DNA of 64,000 nucleotides from Desulfobulbaceae bacterium. GTDB lineage: Bacteria; Desulfobacterota; Desulfobulbia; Desulfobulbales; SURF-16. A model generated the notes under the pieces. That model had not been told where the DNA came from, did not search any database, and was given only the letters and a program-made list of their open reading frames with translations. This document shows, one piece after another, positions 8,469 through 17,181 of this stretch. Position 1 is the first letter of the stretch, and every line of letters begins with the position of its first letter. Both the position numbers and the translations under genes were made by a program. Location: the NCBI GenBank assembly GCA_023230525.1, contig JALNXE010000002.1:1-64000 (forward strand). Direction: 5' to 3'.

Positions 8469-11255
8469 ATGAAATTAGCTGAAATTATGAAAAACGCGAG
8501 AATTCAATATGATGCAAAAACAGCCATTCCCCGGAAGATTGATTGCCGGGTGGCTGTATCGCCGGGGGATACACCTGAGAAGGCGGCGCTGGCGCTGCTG
8601 GCCGAGTTGGGCGGCACCCTTCGCCTGTCAACCGACAAAAAGGATCTGCAGGTTACCCAGAGCAAGACCACCTCCACCGGCAGTTATGTCCGCTTCCAGC
8701 AGTATATTGACGGGGTGCAGGTCGTGGGCGGCGAGGTGGTGGTGCACATCGACCGGGCCGGTTTTATCCGGCGGATCAACGCCGGCCACCAGCCCAGGGA
8801 ATCGGTGCTCACCACCGTTAAAGAGGAAAAGATAACGGCTGCCGAGGCGGAGAAGATCATGCGCCGGGCGGTGGGCGAAAGTTTCACCATCAGGCCGAAA
8901 GGCAAACTGAGCACCGGCAGGGTCTATTTCCGCACGGCGGACGGCCTGCGGCTGGCCTGGCTGGTCATGGCCAACACCCTGCAGCCGCCCCATGACTGGT
9001 TTGTTTATGTGGATGCGGAAAACGGCGCCGTCCTGGCCCTGGAGGATCGCATCATGTTTGTTGACGGCCAGGGCATGGTCTTTAACCCCAACCCGGTGGT
9101 GGACTTAAATGACAATACCATCCGCGAGGGCATCACCGCGGAGGCCACCCTGAACGGCACGCGGCAGACCGTCACGCTGCGGGATATCACCGGACCGGTG
9201 GGCGGCAACTATACCCTCACCGGCCCCTTCTGCAATATCGTCAACCTGGCCAACCCCAATATCGGCATCCCCCAGGAGGCCAGCGCCACCGGCTTCAACT
9301 ATGAGCGCCTGGATGATAATTTCGAGGCGGTCAATGTCTATTTTCATATCGATTCCCTGCAGCGTTACATCCAGGACACCCTGGACATCGATGATGCCAA
9401 CAACCGGGCCATTGACGCCGACCCCCATGACAACAGCATGATTGCCGCCTGGTATTCTCCCGGCACCAAGGATCTGCACTTTTCCGATTCCGGACCCAGC
9501 CAGCCGGACCGGGGGGAGGATTCTGACTGCATGGTCCATGAGTACGGCCATGCCATCCAGGATGACATGGTGCCTGGCTGGGGCAACCCGGTGCCGGGCA
9601 CCACCCGTTATGAAAGCCGGGCCATCGGCGAGGGCTTCGGCGATATGATGGCGGTGCTCTACAACATCCTGCACGGCAACGGCTACCAGCGGCAGGTCAT
9701 GGAGGACTGGGTCTTTGTGAGTAACAATCTGGGCGACGGCCTGCGGGGGCTGCGGCGGGTGGATCATGACAAGCTCTATTCCGCTTTCTCCACCAGCGCT
9801 GATTTTTACGCTAACAGCCAAATCTGGGCAGGCGCCCTGTGGAATATCTTTCTGGCCATGGGCGGTGATTCGCCCACCCTTGCCGACTGGGAGGAGCCCC
9901 GGGACATCCTGCTCAAGGCCATGATCGCCAGCAACCGGCTGCTCACTGCCAGCGCCTCCATGCCCGAGGCGGCGGAGGCCCTGATGAACACCCATGAGGA
10001 GCTGGAGGATCAATGCGGCCGGCAGCTCGTGCCGATGATCGACGAATTCCATGACCGGGAAATACTCGAGTGCCAGGCCGGTTCCGATATCCGGCTGACC
10101 AGTCTCTGGTCCCAGCAGGATAACGCCGGCATCAGGAGCTGGGAGCAGGTGGAGTTTGGCCAGGACAACTGGTTCTATGCGGTGATCACCAACCAGGGCA
10201 CAACGGCCGCCCGCTCGCTGGTGGTAAACTTCAGCTTCAAGACCCCCTTTTCCACCCCGGTCTACCCGGCGGATTTCCGCAACAATATCATCAGCGCCGT
10301 GGCGGAATTCGATCTGGCCCCGGGCGAGACGCGCACCATCTGGGGCCGCTGGGACAAGGATTATATCCCGGCCATCCCCCCCGGCCAGACGCAGCTGCAC
10401 GGCTGTATCCTGGCCGAGATCTATAATCCCGCGGACCACGTTGCTGCCGGGGTGACCAGTATCGGCGCAAGCAACGGCAAGCTGCGCCAGCGCAACACCG
10501 ATATCGTGGATCTGGTGCCGGGTGATTCGGCAGATTTCCATTTCACCATCAGCAACTTTCATCTCAAATATGAGGAACTGGTGCGGTTGGAGGTGATCCG
10601 GCCCGACCGCTGGCCAGGGCTCGCGGTCTCCTTCTCCCACCATAACGAGTATGTCATGGCCGAACTCCTGCAGCAGGCCCGGCAGCTGGCCGGGCAGCGG
10701 GTCAGCGTCCAGGAGGAGCTGCTGGCCCAGCCGCAGCCGGCGGTGCGTTTCCTGCAGGCGGCCCGCATCGAGGTGGCGAGCGCCAAGGCCGGGGAACAGC
10801 TCGTGCTGGACCTTGCCCCGGATTCCACCCTGATGCTGAAGCAGACCGCGGTTTCCGCCCAGGCGGCCATACCCCGGGCGGAATTTGTCCGCTGCGATGC
10901 CGTAATGGCCAAGCAGGAGCAGGGCAGCGTTCTGCTGCTGAAACCGGGCATCCGCACGGGTTTTCTCTACATGATGAAACCCCATCAGCGCCGGACCCTG
11001 AAGGTCACGGTCCAGGCGCCGGCGGAGGCCAGAGCGGGGGAGGAGTTCACCGTGGAATTCGTGCAGCGCAATGCCAGGGGTGAGTTCATCGGCGGCTTTG
11101 ATGTGCTGGTCCGGGTGGTGGAGAGGAAAAAAACGCCCATTATTGTCAAACCACCGGTTATCCGGGAAAGGATCGAGGTGAAGGCGAAGACCGCCTCCAC
11201 GGTGAAGAAGACGGCCACCACCGCCAAGAAACAGGTGGCGCGTAAAATTTCGTAA
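8469..11255 (+). CDS. M36/M4-like zinc metallopeptidase with FTP propeptide and C-terminal module
   Basis: A 928-residue predicted zinc endopeptidase. Residues about 20-200 look like an FTP/PepSY-type propeptide. The catalytic site is HEYGH at 357-361, with a downstream glutamate in GEGFGDM about 31 residues later, the gluzincin arrangement of M36 and M4 peptidases. From about 525 to 900 follows a module also found at the end of the neighbouring M1-like protein (shared DNWxYA, YPxDF and FDLAPG stretches). The last 30 residues are rich in lysine, alanine and threonine. No signal peptide is visible, which is unusual for M36. The ATG at 8469 has the GGA of AAGAAAGGA eight to ten bases upstream. 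A GC-rich hairpin follows at 11275. Confidence 0.82.
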   Translation: MKLAEIMKNARIQYDAKTAIPRKIDCRVAVSPGDTPEKAALALLAELGGTLRLSTDKKDLQVTQSKTTSTGSYVRFQQYIDGVQVVGGEVVVHIDRAGFIRRINAGHQPRESVLTTVKEEKITAAEAEKIMRRAVGESFTIRPKGKLSTGRVYFRTADGLRLAWLVMANTLQPPHDWFVYVDAENGAVLALEDRIMFVDGQGMVFNPNPVVDLNDNTIREGITAEATLNGTRQTVTLRDITGPVGGNYTLTGPFCNIVNLANPNIGIPQEASATGFNYERLDDNFEAVNVYFHIDSLQRYIQDTLDIDDANNRAIDADPHDNSMIAAWYSPGTKDLHFSDSGPSQPDRGEDSDCMVHEYGHAIQDDMVPGWGNPVPGTTRYESRAIGEGFGDMMAVLYNILHGNGYQRQVMEDWVFVSNNLGDGLRGLRRVDHDKLYSAFSTSADFYANSQIWAGALWNIFLAMGGDSPTLADWEEPRDILLKAMIASNRLLTASASMPEAAEALMNTHEELEDQCGRQLVPMIDEFHDREILECQAGSDIRLTSLWSQQDNAGIRSWEQVEFGQDNWFYAVITNQGTTAARSLVVNFSFKTPFSTPVYPADFRNNIISAVAEFDLAPGETRTIWGRWDKDYIPAIPPGQTQLHGCILAEIYNPADHVAAGVTSIGASNGKLRQRNTDIVDLVPGDSADFHFTISNFHLKYEELVRLEVIRPDRWPGLAVSFSHHNEYVMAELLQQARQLAGQRVSVQEELLAQPQPAVRFLQAARIEVASAKAGEQLVLDLAPDSTLMLKQTAVSAQAAIPRAEFVRCDAVMAKQEQGSVLLLKPGIRTGFLYMMKPHQRRTLKVTVQAPAEARAGEEFTVEFVQRNARGEFIGGFDVLVRVVERKKTPIIVKPPVIRERIEVKAKTASTVKKTATTAKKQVARKIS

Positions 11256-11274
11256 ATAATTGACCGCGTTAGAG

Positions 11275-11305
11275 AGAGGCCCCGCCGAACCCGGCCGGGG
11301 CCTCT
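11275..11305. terminator. GC-rich hairpin after the M36-like peptidase gene
   Basis: A perfect 10-bp stem (AGAGGCCCCG paired with CGGGGCCTCT) and an 11-base loop, 20 bases after the stop codon of the peptidase gene. It is not followed by a clear T-run, so termination is plausible but unproven. Confidence 0.5.
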
Positions 11306-11327
11306 GCCTGTTTGAGGAATCAAGAAT

Positions 11328-11403
11328 CAGAAGCCAGGAGTCAGGAGTCAGAATAAAACGTAATCAAATCAATCATTCTGCATTCTGTCTCCTGTCTTCT
11401 GAA
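11328..11403. repeat. Imperfect inverted repeat between the two peptidase genes
   Basis: The left part contains a CAGGAGT word repeated twice in the context AGAAGCCAGGAGTCAGGAGT; the right part, CATTCTGTCTCCTGTCTTCT, is largely its reverse complement. The right arm ends at the first ATG in frame with the next gene, which argues for a later translation start. The type resembles dispersed intergenic repeats, but only one copy was found in this window. Confidence 0.45.
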
Positions 11404-11425
11404 AATGAAGAGAGAGAAGAAAATT

Positions 11426-14218
11426 ATGACTGCTGCTGTTGTTCCCGCCACCCTTTTTTTTGATCTGGGCGATACCCTGCTCTATAATCAGAATAGCCAG
11501 GACCGTCTGTATGCCGACTGTCTGGATACCCTGCAGATCCTGCAGCAGAGGGGGTATCGCCTGGGCCTGCTGTCCAACCAGTCCACCGGAACCACCGTCA
11601 GCCAGGTGCTGAACCGGCTGAACAGCCTGGGTCTGCTGAAATATATCGAGCCGGAGCTGGTGACCATCTCCACCGAGATTGCCGGGAATGTGGGCAAACC
11701 GGCGCAACCCATTTTCGATCTGGCCCTCATCAAGGCCGGCCATGGCCAGGCCGGGGCCCAGAGTATTTTCGTCACCGAAACCGCCAGCCATATCGCGGCG
11801 GCGCGCGGCTACGACTGGCGCGCCATCCTGAAACGCAACAGCGGGGCCTGCCAGCCGGTTGACGGTGAATGCGTCGCGGGCCTGGCAGGACTGCTTGACC
11901 TGCTGCCCGCCCTCGGCGAGGTGGCCGCTACCAATCTGGAGCTGGCCCCCCGGCCGAAGGTGGTTGACGGCCTGTGGGCCGTGCCGGTAGACATCAGCCG
12001 CATCACGGCGAACTTGACCTTTGACGCCGCAAGCTTCACCGGTACCGGCGGCGCCCTGCTGGAGTTCAAGCTGGGCCGGCACAGCGGCAACCCCATCTTT
12101 GATCTCCGGCAGACCCTCACCGGCCTCTGGCTGGATGGGGAGGAGGTTCCGGCCGGCCAGGCCGCGCAGCATGATTTCGGCGGCGGCACCCATGCCGGGC
12201 TGCGGGTGCTGGAAAGGGTGCTTGCGGCGGGCTCGTCCCATCAGCTGCAGATAAACTACAGCCTGGGGCCGCCCCAGTCTCCCATGACCGGCTCCTACCT
12301 GCCGCAGCTCAGCTGGTCGGCCGGGCCGCGGCTGACCTTTAATTTCGGTTTCACCGATCTGGCGCCGGGCCGGTATCTGGAGGCCTGGGTGCCGGCCAAC
12401 CTGATCTTTGACCAGTTTGAGTTGCTCCTCACCCTGCAGATCGTCAACACGTCAATTGCCCATACCCTGATCACCAACGGCAGCGTCACCAGTCTGGGGG
12501 CCAACCATTGGCAGGCCATTTTCCCGGCCGCAGGCTCCGCTTTTTCACCCCTGGTGGAACTGCGGCCCGCGGATGCGCTGACCTCCCTGACGGATAGCGT
12601 GGTGCTGCCCGGTTCAGGGGCCACGGTCGCCATCGAGGCCTGGAAAACCCTGGCCAATCCCGCAGATCTCGCCATTCAGGTGAACAATCTCAAGAGCTAT
12701 CTAACGGATAATGCCACGGCTGTCGGCCCCTATCTGCATGGCGACCGTTTTGTCGCCTTTATCCACCAGGGCGGCATGGAATATGACGGCGCCACCACCA
12801 CCGGCCAGGCGGCCCTGCGGCACGAGACCTATCACAGCTGGTGGGGCCGGGGCCTGAAACCGGCCAGCCAGCCGGATGCCTGGCTGGATGAGGGCTGGAC
12901 CTCCTACCAGATCGATAGCGGGCCGCTGAGCGTGCCCTTTGATTTCGCCGCCGCACCGGTGGAACTCTGCCCGCAGAACCCCTGGGTGCGCAAGACCGCC
13001 GGGCTGTCCTATTCCAGCGGCACGGCCTTCTGGCGGGGTATGGCCGGTTTTGTCGGCACCACGGCCTTGGACGGCCTGATGCGGGATTTTTACGCGGAGT
13101 GGGACGGCAAACCGGTGCGGACCACCGCCATTGAGGAATTTCTGCTGCGCCGGGCGGGCGATCCGCTGATCGTCGATGCCTTTCACCGGTTCGTCTACGG
13201 GTTTGCCGACCCCTCGCCCGCCCCGGAGGTCTGGCTGCGCGACGATTTCAGCCATACCGGCACCGAGCAGTGGCTTGCCGGCTCCTTCTGGAATTCCCCG
13301 GATCTGTGGGTGCGCAACCGCGCTGACGATCAGCTCACCCATCAGAGCCCGGTCAGCGGCCGCGATAACTGGCTCTACGCCAGGGTCCGCAATCTGAGCA
13401 CCACCACCAGGGTGGATCATTTCAGCGTGGCCTTCAACGTCAAGCCCTATGCCGGGGTCGAGTTCGTCTATCCCCAGGATTTCCTGCCCGCCACCGCCGC
13501 CGCCACGGGCTTTGATCTGGCCCCCGGTGCCTCGGCCATCGTCAAGGCCCGCTGGCCCGGGGAGCTGGTGCCGCCGTCCGGCAGCCACTCCTGTCTGCTG
13601 GCCTCGGTTTTCTCCCGTTCAAATCATCCCCTGGCCAATAAGCATGTTTGGGAACAGAATGCCCTGGCCCAGAAAAACCTGACCATCATCGCCGCCCAGC
13701 CCGATACCTGGGTGGTGCTGCCCTTTGTGGTGGCCAACCGCTGGTCCAGCGCCAGCCTCAAATACACCCTGGAACTGGTGCGCATGAAAAAATATGCGGC
13801 CCTCAAGGCGGAACTCATCTACCTCCGCTCCCTGGACACCTCCCGGCATGCCTTGAAGAGGATCAACCAACCCGCGCCTGAACCGGACATCCGCCAGATT
13901 GAAGAGCTGCTGGCCAGCAGGCATACGGCAGCGGCTAAAAACGTAACGGAGCGTATGCGCCACGAGATCATCACCTCGGCCAATCCGGAAAATCTCGATC
14001 TGCTCTTTCCGGCCTACAAGGTCCAGCCGTTTCCGGCGCGCAGCGAGGCCCGTATCTCGCTGATCCTGGCCCCGCAGCACCATCGGTTCCTGGGGCTGCG
14101 GGTTTTTGTGCCGAAGGAGGCGAAAAAGGGTGAGGTCATCCACGTCAACCTGGTGAAACGCAGCGTGAAGACGAAAAAGGTCATGGGCGGTATTGCCCTG
14201 ACCATTGATGTGGTGTGA
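11426..14218 (+). CDS. HAD-like domain fused to M1-type (HEXXH-X18-E) metallopeptidase
   Basis: A 930-residue two-enzyme chain. Residues about 9-170 look like a HAD hydrolase: motif I is FFDLGDTLL and the LLSNQST stretch fits motif II. The middle of the protein is a peptidase of the M1/gluzincin type, with HETYH at about 466-470 and a glutamate exactly 18 residues after the second histidine (LDEGW), the aminopeptidase N spacing; no GAMEN motif was seen. From about 600 to the end it resembles the C-terminal module of the upstream M36-like protein. No signal peptide is visible. The ATG at 11426 is preceded by AGAGAGAAG and is preferred over the in-frame ATG at 11405, which abuts an inverted repeat. 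The substrate is unknown. Confidence 0.75.
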   Translation: MTAAVVPATLFFDLGDTLLYNQNSQDRLYADCLDTLQILQQRGYRLGLLSNQSTGTTVSQVLNRLNSLGLLKYIEPELVTISTEIAGNVGKPAQPIFDLALIKAGHGQAGAQSIFVTETASHIAAARGYDWRAILKRNSGACQPVDGECVAGLAGLLDLLPALGEVAATNLELAPRPKVVDGLWAVPVDISRITANLTFDAASFTGTGGALLEFKLGRHSGNPIFDLRQTLTGLWLDGEEVPAGQAAQHDFGGGTHAGLRVLERVLAAGSSHQLQINYSLGPPQSPMTGSYLPQLSWSAGPRLTFNFGFTDLAPGRYLEAWVPANLIFDQFELLLTLQIVNTSIAHTLITNGSVTSLGANHWQAIFPAAGSAFSPLVELRPADALTSLTDSVVLPGSGATVAIEAWKTLANPADLAIQVNNLKSYLTDNATAVGPYLHGDRFVAFIHQGGMEYDGATTTGQAALRHETYHSWWGRGLKPASQPDAWLDEGWTSYQIDSGPLSVPFDFAAAPVELCPQNPWVRKTAGLSYSSGTAFWRGMAGFVGTTALDGLMRDFYAEWDGKPVRTTAIEEFLLRRAGDPLIVDAFHRFVYGFADPSPAPEVWLRDDFSHTGTEQWLAGSFWNSPDLWVRNRADDQLTHQSPVSGRDNWLYARVRNLSTTTRVDHFSVAFNVKPYAGVEFVYPQDFLPATAAATGFDLAPGASAIVKARWPGELVPPSGSHSCLLASVFSRSNHPLANKHVWEQNALAQKNLTIIAAQPDTWVVLPFVVANRWSSASLKYTLELVRMKKYAALKAELIYLRSLDTSRHALKRINQPAPEPDIRQIEELLASRHTAAAKNVTERMRHEIITSANPENLDLLFPAYKVQPFPARSEARISLILAPQHHRFLGLRVFVPKEAKKGEVIHVNLVKRSVKTKKVMGGIALTIDVV

Positions 14219-14236
14219 GGGATGAGGGCCGAGCCT

Positions 14237-15802
14237 TCAGGGGGTTCGTTTGCCGCCGACAATCCGCACCAGGCCCCAGCGCACCGCTTCCGGCAGATGG
14301 CCGAAGCCGGGCATCAGGGTGCCGGGGTAGCCGTTGCTGATCACCTCGAAACTTCGCTGGGGCGTGAGGCCGTAGGCGGTGAAGTCAGGCGGCGGCGGGC
14401 GGTAGCCGCTCGATTGCGGGGTGCCCCGGCCGTCCTGGCCGTGGCAGGGGGCGCAGGCTTGGGCATACACCTGCTCGGCCTGGCTCAGGGTAGCCGCCGG
14501 GATGTCGGCGGGCAGGGGACCTGGTTTGCCCAGGGTCTGGTACCTGGCGTTCAGGTAATCAGCCAGGGCGTCGAGTTTATGGCGGTCCAGGAAGGTGAAG
14601 TAGGGCATGGCCGAGCCGGGCACGCCCTGGGTGAGGATCTGGTGGAGATAAGGCGCCGTAGTCCGCACGGCGGCGACGTTTTCCGGGGGCACCGCCAGAT
14701 TTTTCGCCTCCGGGCCGGCACCGTCCGCCAGCTCGCCGTGACAAAAGGCGCAGGCCTGGGCATAGATGGTGGGGCCATTATCGTAGACGACAGCGAGTTT
14801 GCTCTGGTAGCGGTCAAGGCTTTCCCGGGTGAATGCGCCAATCTCCCGGCCGTGGCTCCGGGACTTTTCCTGCAGGGCCGCCGTGAACGGCAGATATGTC
14901 CGGTTCTGGATCAGCTGCCGCACCAGCAGCATCGCCACCAGGATAAACACCGCCATGGGCACAATGGTCCGCAGGGAGAGGGAGGCATCCGCTCTGCCAC
15001 CCATGGAAAACAGATACCAGAGCAACAGAACGCAGCCCGCCACCCCGGCAAAGAGGCAGAGATTGACCAGCATCGCAGGCCTTATCGGCAGCAGGCCATA
15101 CAGCATGATGCCCAGCAGAATCTGCAGCAGGGTGCTGGCCGTAAGCCACCGCAGCAAGGATCTCCGATCCTCTTGGTCCTCGGCGGCGAAAAAGTAATGG
15201 AATGCCGCCCCGAAGACCAAGGCAGCCCCCAGCACATGCAGGTATCTCAGCAGCCAGTGGCTGAGCAGGGGACCCTGCAGGCGGTACCCCTGGTCAATGA
15301 TGGCAAGCCAGCTGCCGGGATGCTCCGAGACTGAGAGGATCAGCACAAAGATACCCGGCACAATAAGCAGACAAAGCAGGCCGATGATACCCAGCAAGAG
15401 CGAGCTGATGCGGTGGCCCTCCAGACGCCGGGCCAGCAGATCAAAAAAGAGAAAGGCCACGATGAGCAGCCCGATGACGGCCAGCCAGTACGGGGCAAAA
15501 AGGGTCACGCCGGTAAAGAAGGGAATGGTGTAGGTGACCTGGATCAGGAGCAGCGGCGCCACCCCCAGCACCACGGCCAGGCTTTTGTGGCTCATGAAGG
15601 CCCCGGCGATGCGGACCGCCAGGCGAACGGCCCGGGGACTGCCGCCCCAGTGGCCGCGCAGCATGCAGGCAATGGCCAGCATCGCCGTGCCCAGGGTGAA
15701 CAGCACAAAGAGCAGATGCAGGGTGAAGGCGGTAAAGAGCAGGCCCTGCAGCCAGGGGTCGGGCAAGGGCTTTTGCAGCAGGATATCAAAGAGCATATTC
15801 AT
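14237..15802 (-). CDS. CydA-like membrane protein with two C-terminal cytochrome c domains
   Basis: A 521-residue protein with about eight predicted membrane helices in its first 315 residues. The first helix region, FTLHLLFVLFTLGTA, resembles the first helix of cytochrome bd subunit I, including a histidine that could bind heme b; further histidines lie in LSHWLLRYLH and FHYFF. The C-terminal 190 residues hold two c-type heme sites, CAFCH (about 348) and CAPCH (about 448), presumably periplasmic. It overlaps closely with the CydA-like gene upstream and is third in an operon that starts with a TsdA-type cytochrome. The likely role is electron transfer between quinone and periplasmic c hemes. 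It lacks a clear oxygen-reducing signature, so calling it an oxidase is not justified. Confidence 0.72.
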   Translation of the reverse strand: MNMLFDILLQKPLPDPWLQGLLFTAFTLHLLFVLFTLGTAMLAIACMLRGHWGGSPRAVRLAVRIAGAFMSHKSLAVVLGVAPLLLIQVTYTIPFFTGVTLFAPYWLAVIGLLIVAFLFFDLLARRLEGHRISSLLLGIIGLLCLLIVPGIFVLILSVSEHPGSWLAIIDQGYRLQGPLLSHWLLRYLHVLGAALVFGAAFHYFFAAEDQEDRRSLLRWLTASTLLQILLGIMLYGLLPIRPAMLVNLCLFAGVAGCVLLLWYLFSMGGRADASLSLRTIVPMAVFILVAMLLVRQLIQNRTYLPFTAALQEKSRSHGREIGAFTRESLDRYQSKLAVVYDNGPTIYAQACAFCHGELADGAGPEAKNLAVPPENVAAVRTTAPYLHQILTQGVPGSAMPYFTFLDRHKLDALADYLNARYQTLGKPGPLPADIPAATLSQAEQVYAQACAPCHGQDGRGTPQSSGYRPPPPDFTAYGLTPQRSFEVISNGYPGTLMPGFGHLPEAVRWGLVRIVGGKRTP

Positions 15803-15803
15803 G

Positions 15804-17162
15804 TCACCGGCCTTTGCTCAGCGGCGTGAATCGGGACGGCACGCCGGGTTTGATGCTGCCGTCGGCCAGCCCGAAAAGAAAGTCGGCCATGGTCCGCCGC
15901 TCCTGATCCGTGCCGGAAAAAGGGGGCATGAAGGGCACCATCTCCTGGGTGTGGCCGAGGATGACGTAGATGCCGTCAGCAGATCTGCCCTGCACCCGGT
16001 CAACGATACTGTTGATGCCGCCGATGGTATGGCAGGCCGCGCAGTTCTGGGCAAAGAGATAGGCGCCCCGGCTCAGCGGATCGGCCTTTTTGGCGGTGGC
16101 GTTGTACCAGTAAGAGCGGGGCAGCATGCCTTCTTTCATGAACAGCGGCGTTTCCTCAAGCAGCACCTGATTGGCATACATATAGCCGGGCATCAGATAG
16201 GGGCCGCGGATAAATTCCCGGATGCGCTCGAACTGGGCCACGAAAAGCATCGCCACCACCAGGGCCGGCACCACCAGCAGCCGGGCGGAGATGACGGACC
16301 TGCCCAGGGCCAGCAGGCAGAAAAGCAGCAGAAAAACCGCGCCGCCCAGGTTGATCTGCCGGAACAACTCGGGCTGCTGGGACAGGCGGGAGGTCATGAC
16401 CGCATACAGGGAATGGGTCTTGAAGGCGGAGGGCACCACGGTGAAATACCAGGCCCCGGCAAGCAGCGTAACCGCCAGGCTGACCAGCCCCACCCTGCCG
16501 AAAAAGGCCAGGGCCTCCCGGCGGAACTGGCGGTCCCGGCGCGTAAAAACAAGGTAGCCGATGGCAAAGAGGGCGCCCAGCTCATAGGCGATGCCCAGGC
16601 GCAGGGCCAGCTGCGGCAGGTAACTCTGGTTGAAGAAGGCCGCCCAGAGCCCCTTGTGCCACGGCCAGCCGTCCGGGGTGAGCATGAAGCCTAAAATTCC
16701 GGTGATCAACAGGGCCGAGCACAGGGCCGTCACCACATAGCCGACCCCGAGATGCAGGTGCCGTTTCTTCCTTTCCCCGGTCCATTTCCGCCAGGTGTAG
16801 TAGTAGATGAGCACGATGATCACCTCGGCGGTGAAAACCCCCCACTCGATAAACCAGGGCCAGAAAAAGACCCGGAGCAGCGAGCCGATGCCCCGCGGCG
16901 CCAGGGCGCTGGTGATCAGCCAGATGCCGACCCCGGTCATGGCGCCGACGCTGGTGGTCAAGACAACGATAAAGCCGAGAAAATCCCTGGCAAAGACCTC
17001 CCAGGCCCCGGAAGAGCGGCGCTGGCCCATATATTCGGCGCACACCACCATGGAAACCGCGCCAATGGCCAGGCCGTGGCTGATGATGACATGCAGCACG
17101 GCATCAAGGGCTATGGTCATGCCGTTGCCGAGATAGGGCACCTGGAAGATCGGAAACTCCAT
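15804..17162 (-). CDS. CydA-like quinol oxidoreductase subunit with C-terminal cytochrome c domain
   Basis: A 452-residue membrane protein similar in layout to cytochrome bd subunit I. Helix 1 carries two histidines (LHVIISHGLAIG), and the paired acidic residues of bd oxidases seem present in FIEWGVFTAEV. The segment ERIREFIRGPYLMPGYMYAN before the last part resembles CydA-like proteins with fused heme c known from Nitrospira and relatives (from memory of the family). The C-terminus holds one c-type heme site, CAACH near 373. The ATG at 17162 lies after a GGGGAGAG ribosome binding site; a longer frame to 17291 would overlap the tsdA-like gene and is not supported. The spacing to tsdA is 19 bases and to the next gene one base, so the three form an operon. 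Confidence 0.75.
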   Translation of the reverse strand: MEFPIFQVPYLGNGMTIALDAVLHVIISHGLAIGAVSMVVCAEYMGQRRSSGAWEVFARDFLGFIVVLTTSVGAMTGVGIWLITSALAPRGIGSLLRVFFWPWFIEWGVFTAEVIIVLIYYYTWRKWTGERKKRHLHLGVGYVVTALCSALLITGILGFMLTPDGWPWHKGLWAAFFNQSYLPQLALRLGIAYELGALFAIGYLVFTRRDRQFRREALAFFGRVGLVSLAVTLLAGAWYFTVVPSAFKTHSLYAVMTSRLSQQPELFRQINLGGAVFLLLFCLLALGRSVISARLLVVPALVVAMLFVAQFERIREFIRGPYLMPGYMYANQVLLEETPLFMKEGMLPRSYWYNATAKKADPLSRGAYLFAQNCAACHTIGGINSIVDRVQGRSADGIYVILGHTQEMVPFMPPFSGTDQERRTMADFLFGLADGSIKPGVPSRFTPLSKGR

Positions 17163-17181
17163 GCTCTTGCTCTCCCCGCTG

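Noticed and set aside
9105..10985. 626-codon minus-strand frame over the M36-like peptidase
   Set aside because: Antisense of a GC-rich gene, low complexity, no start signal.
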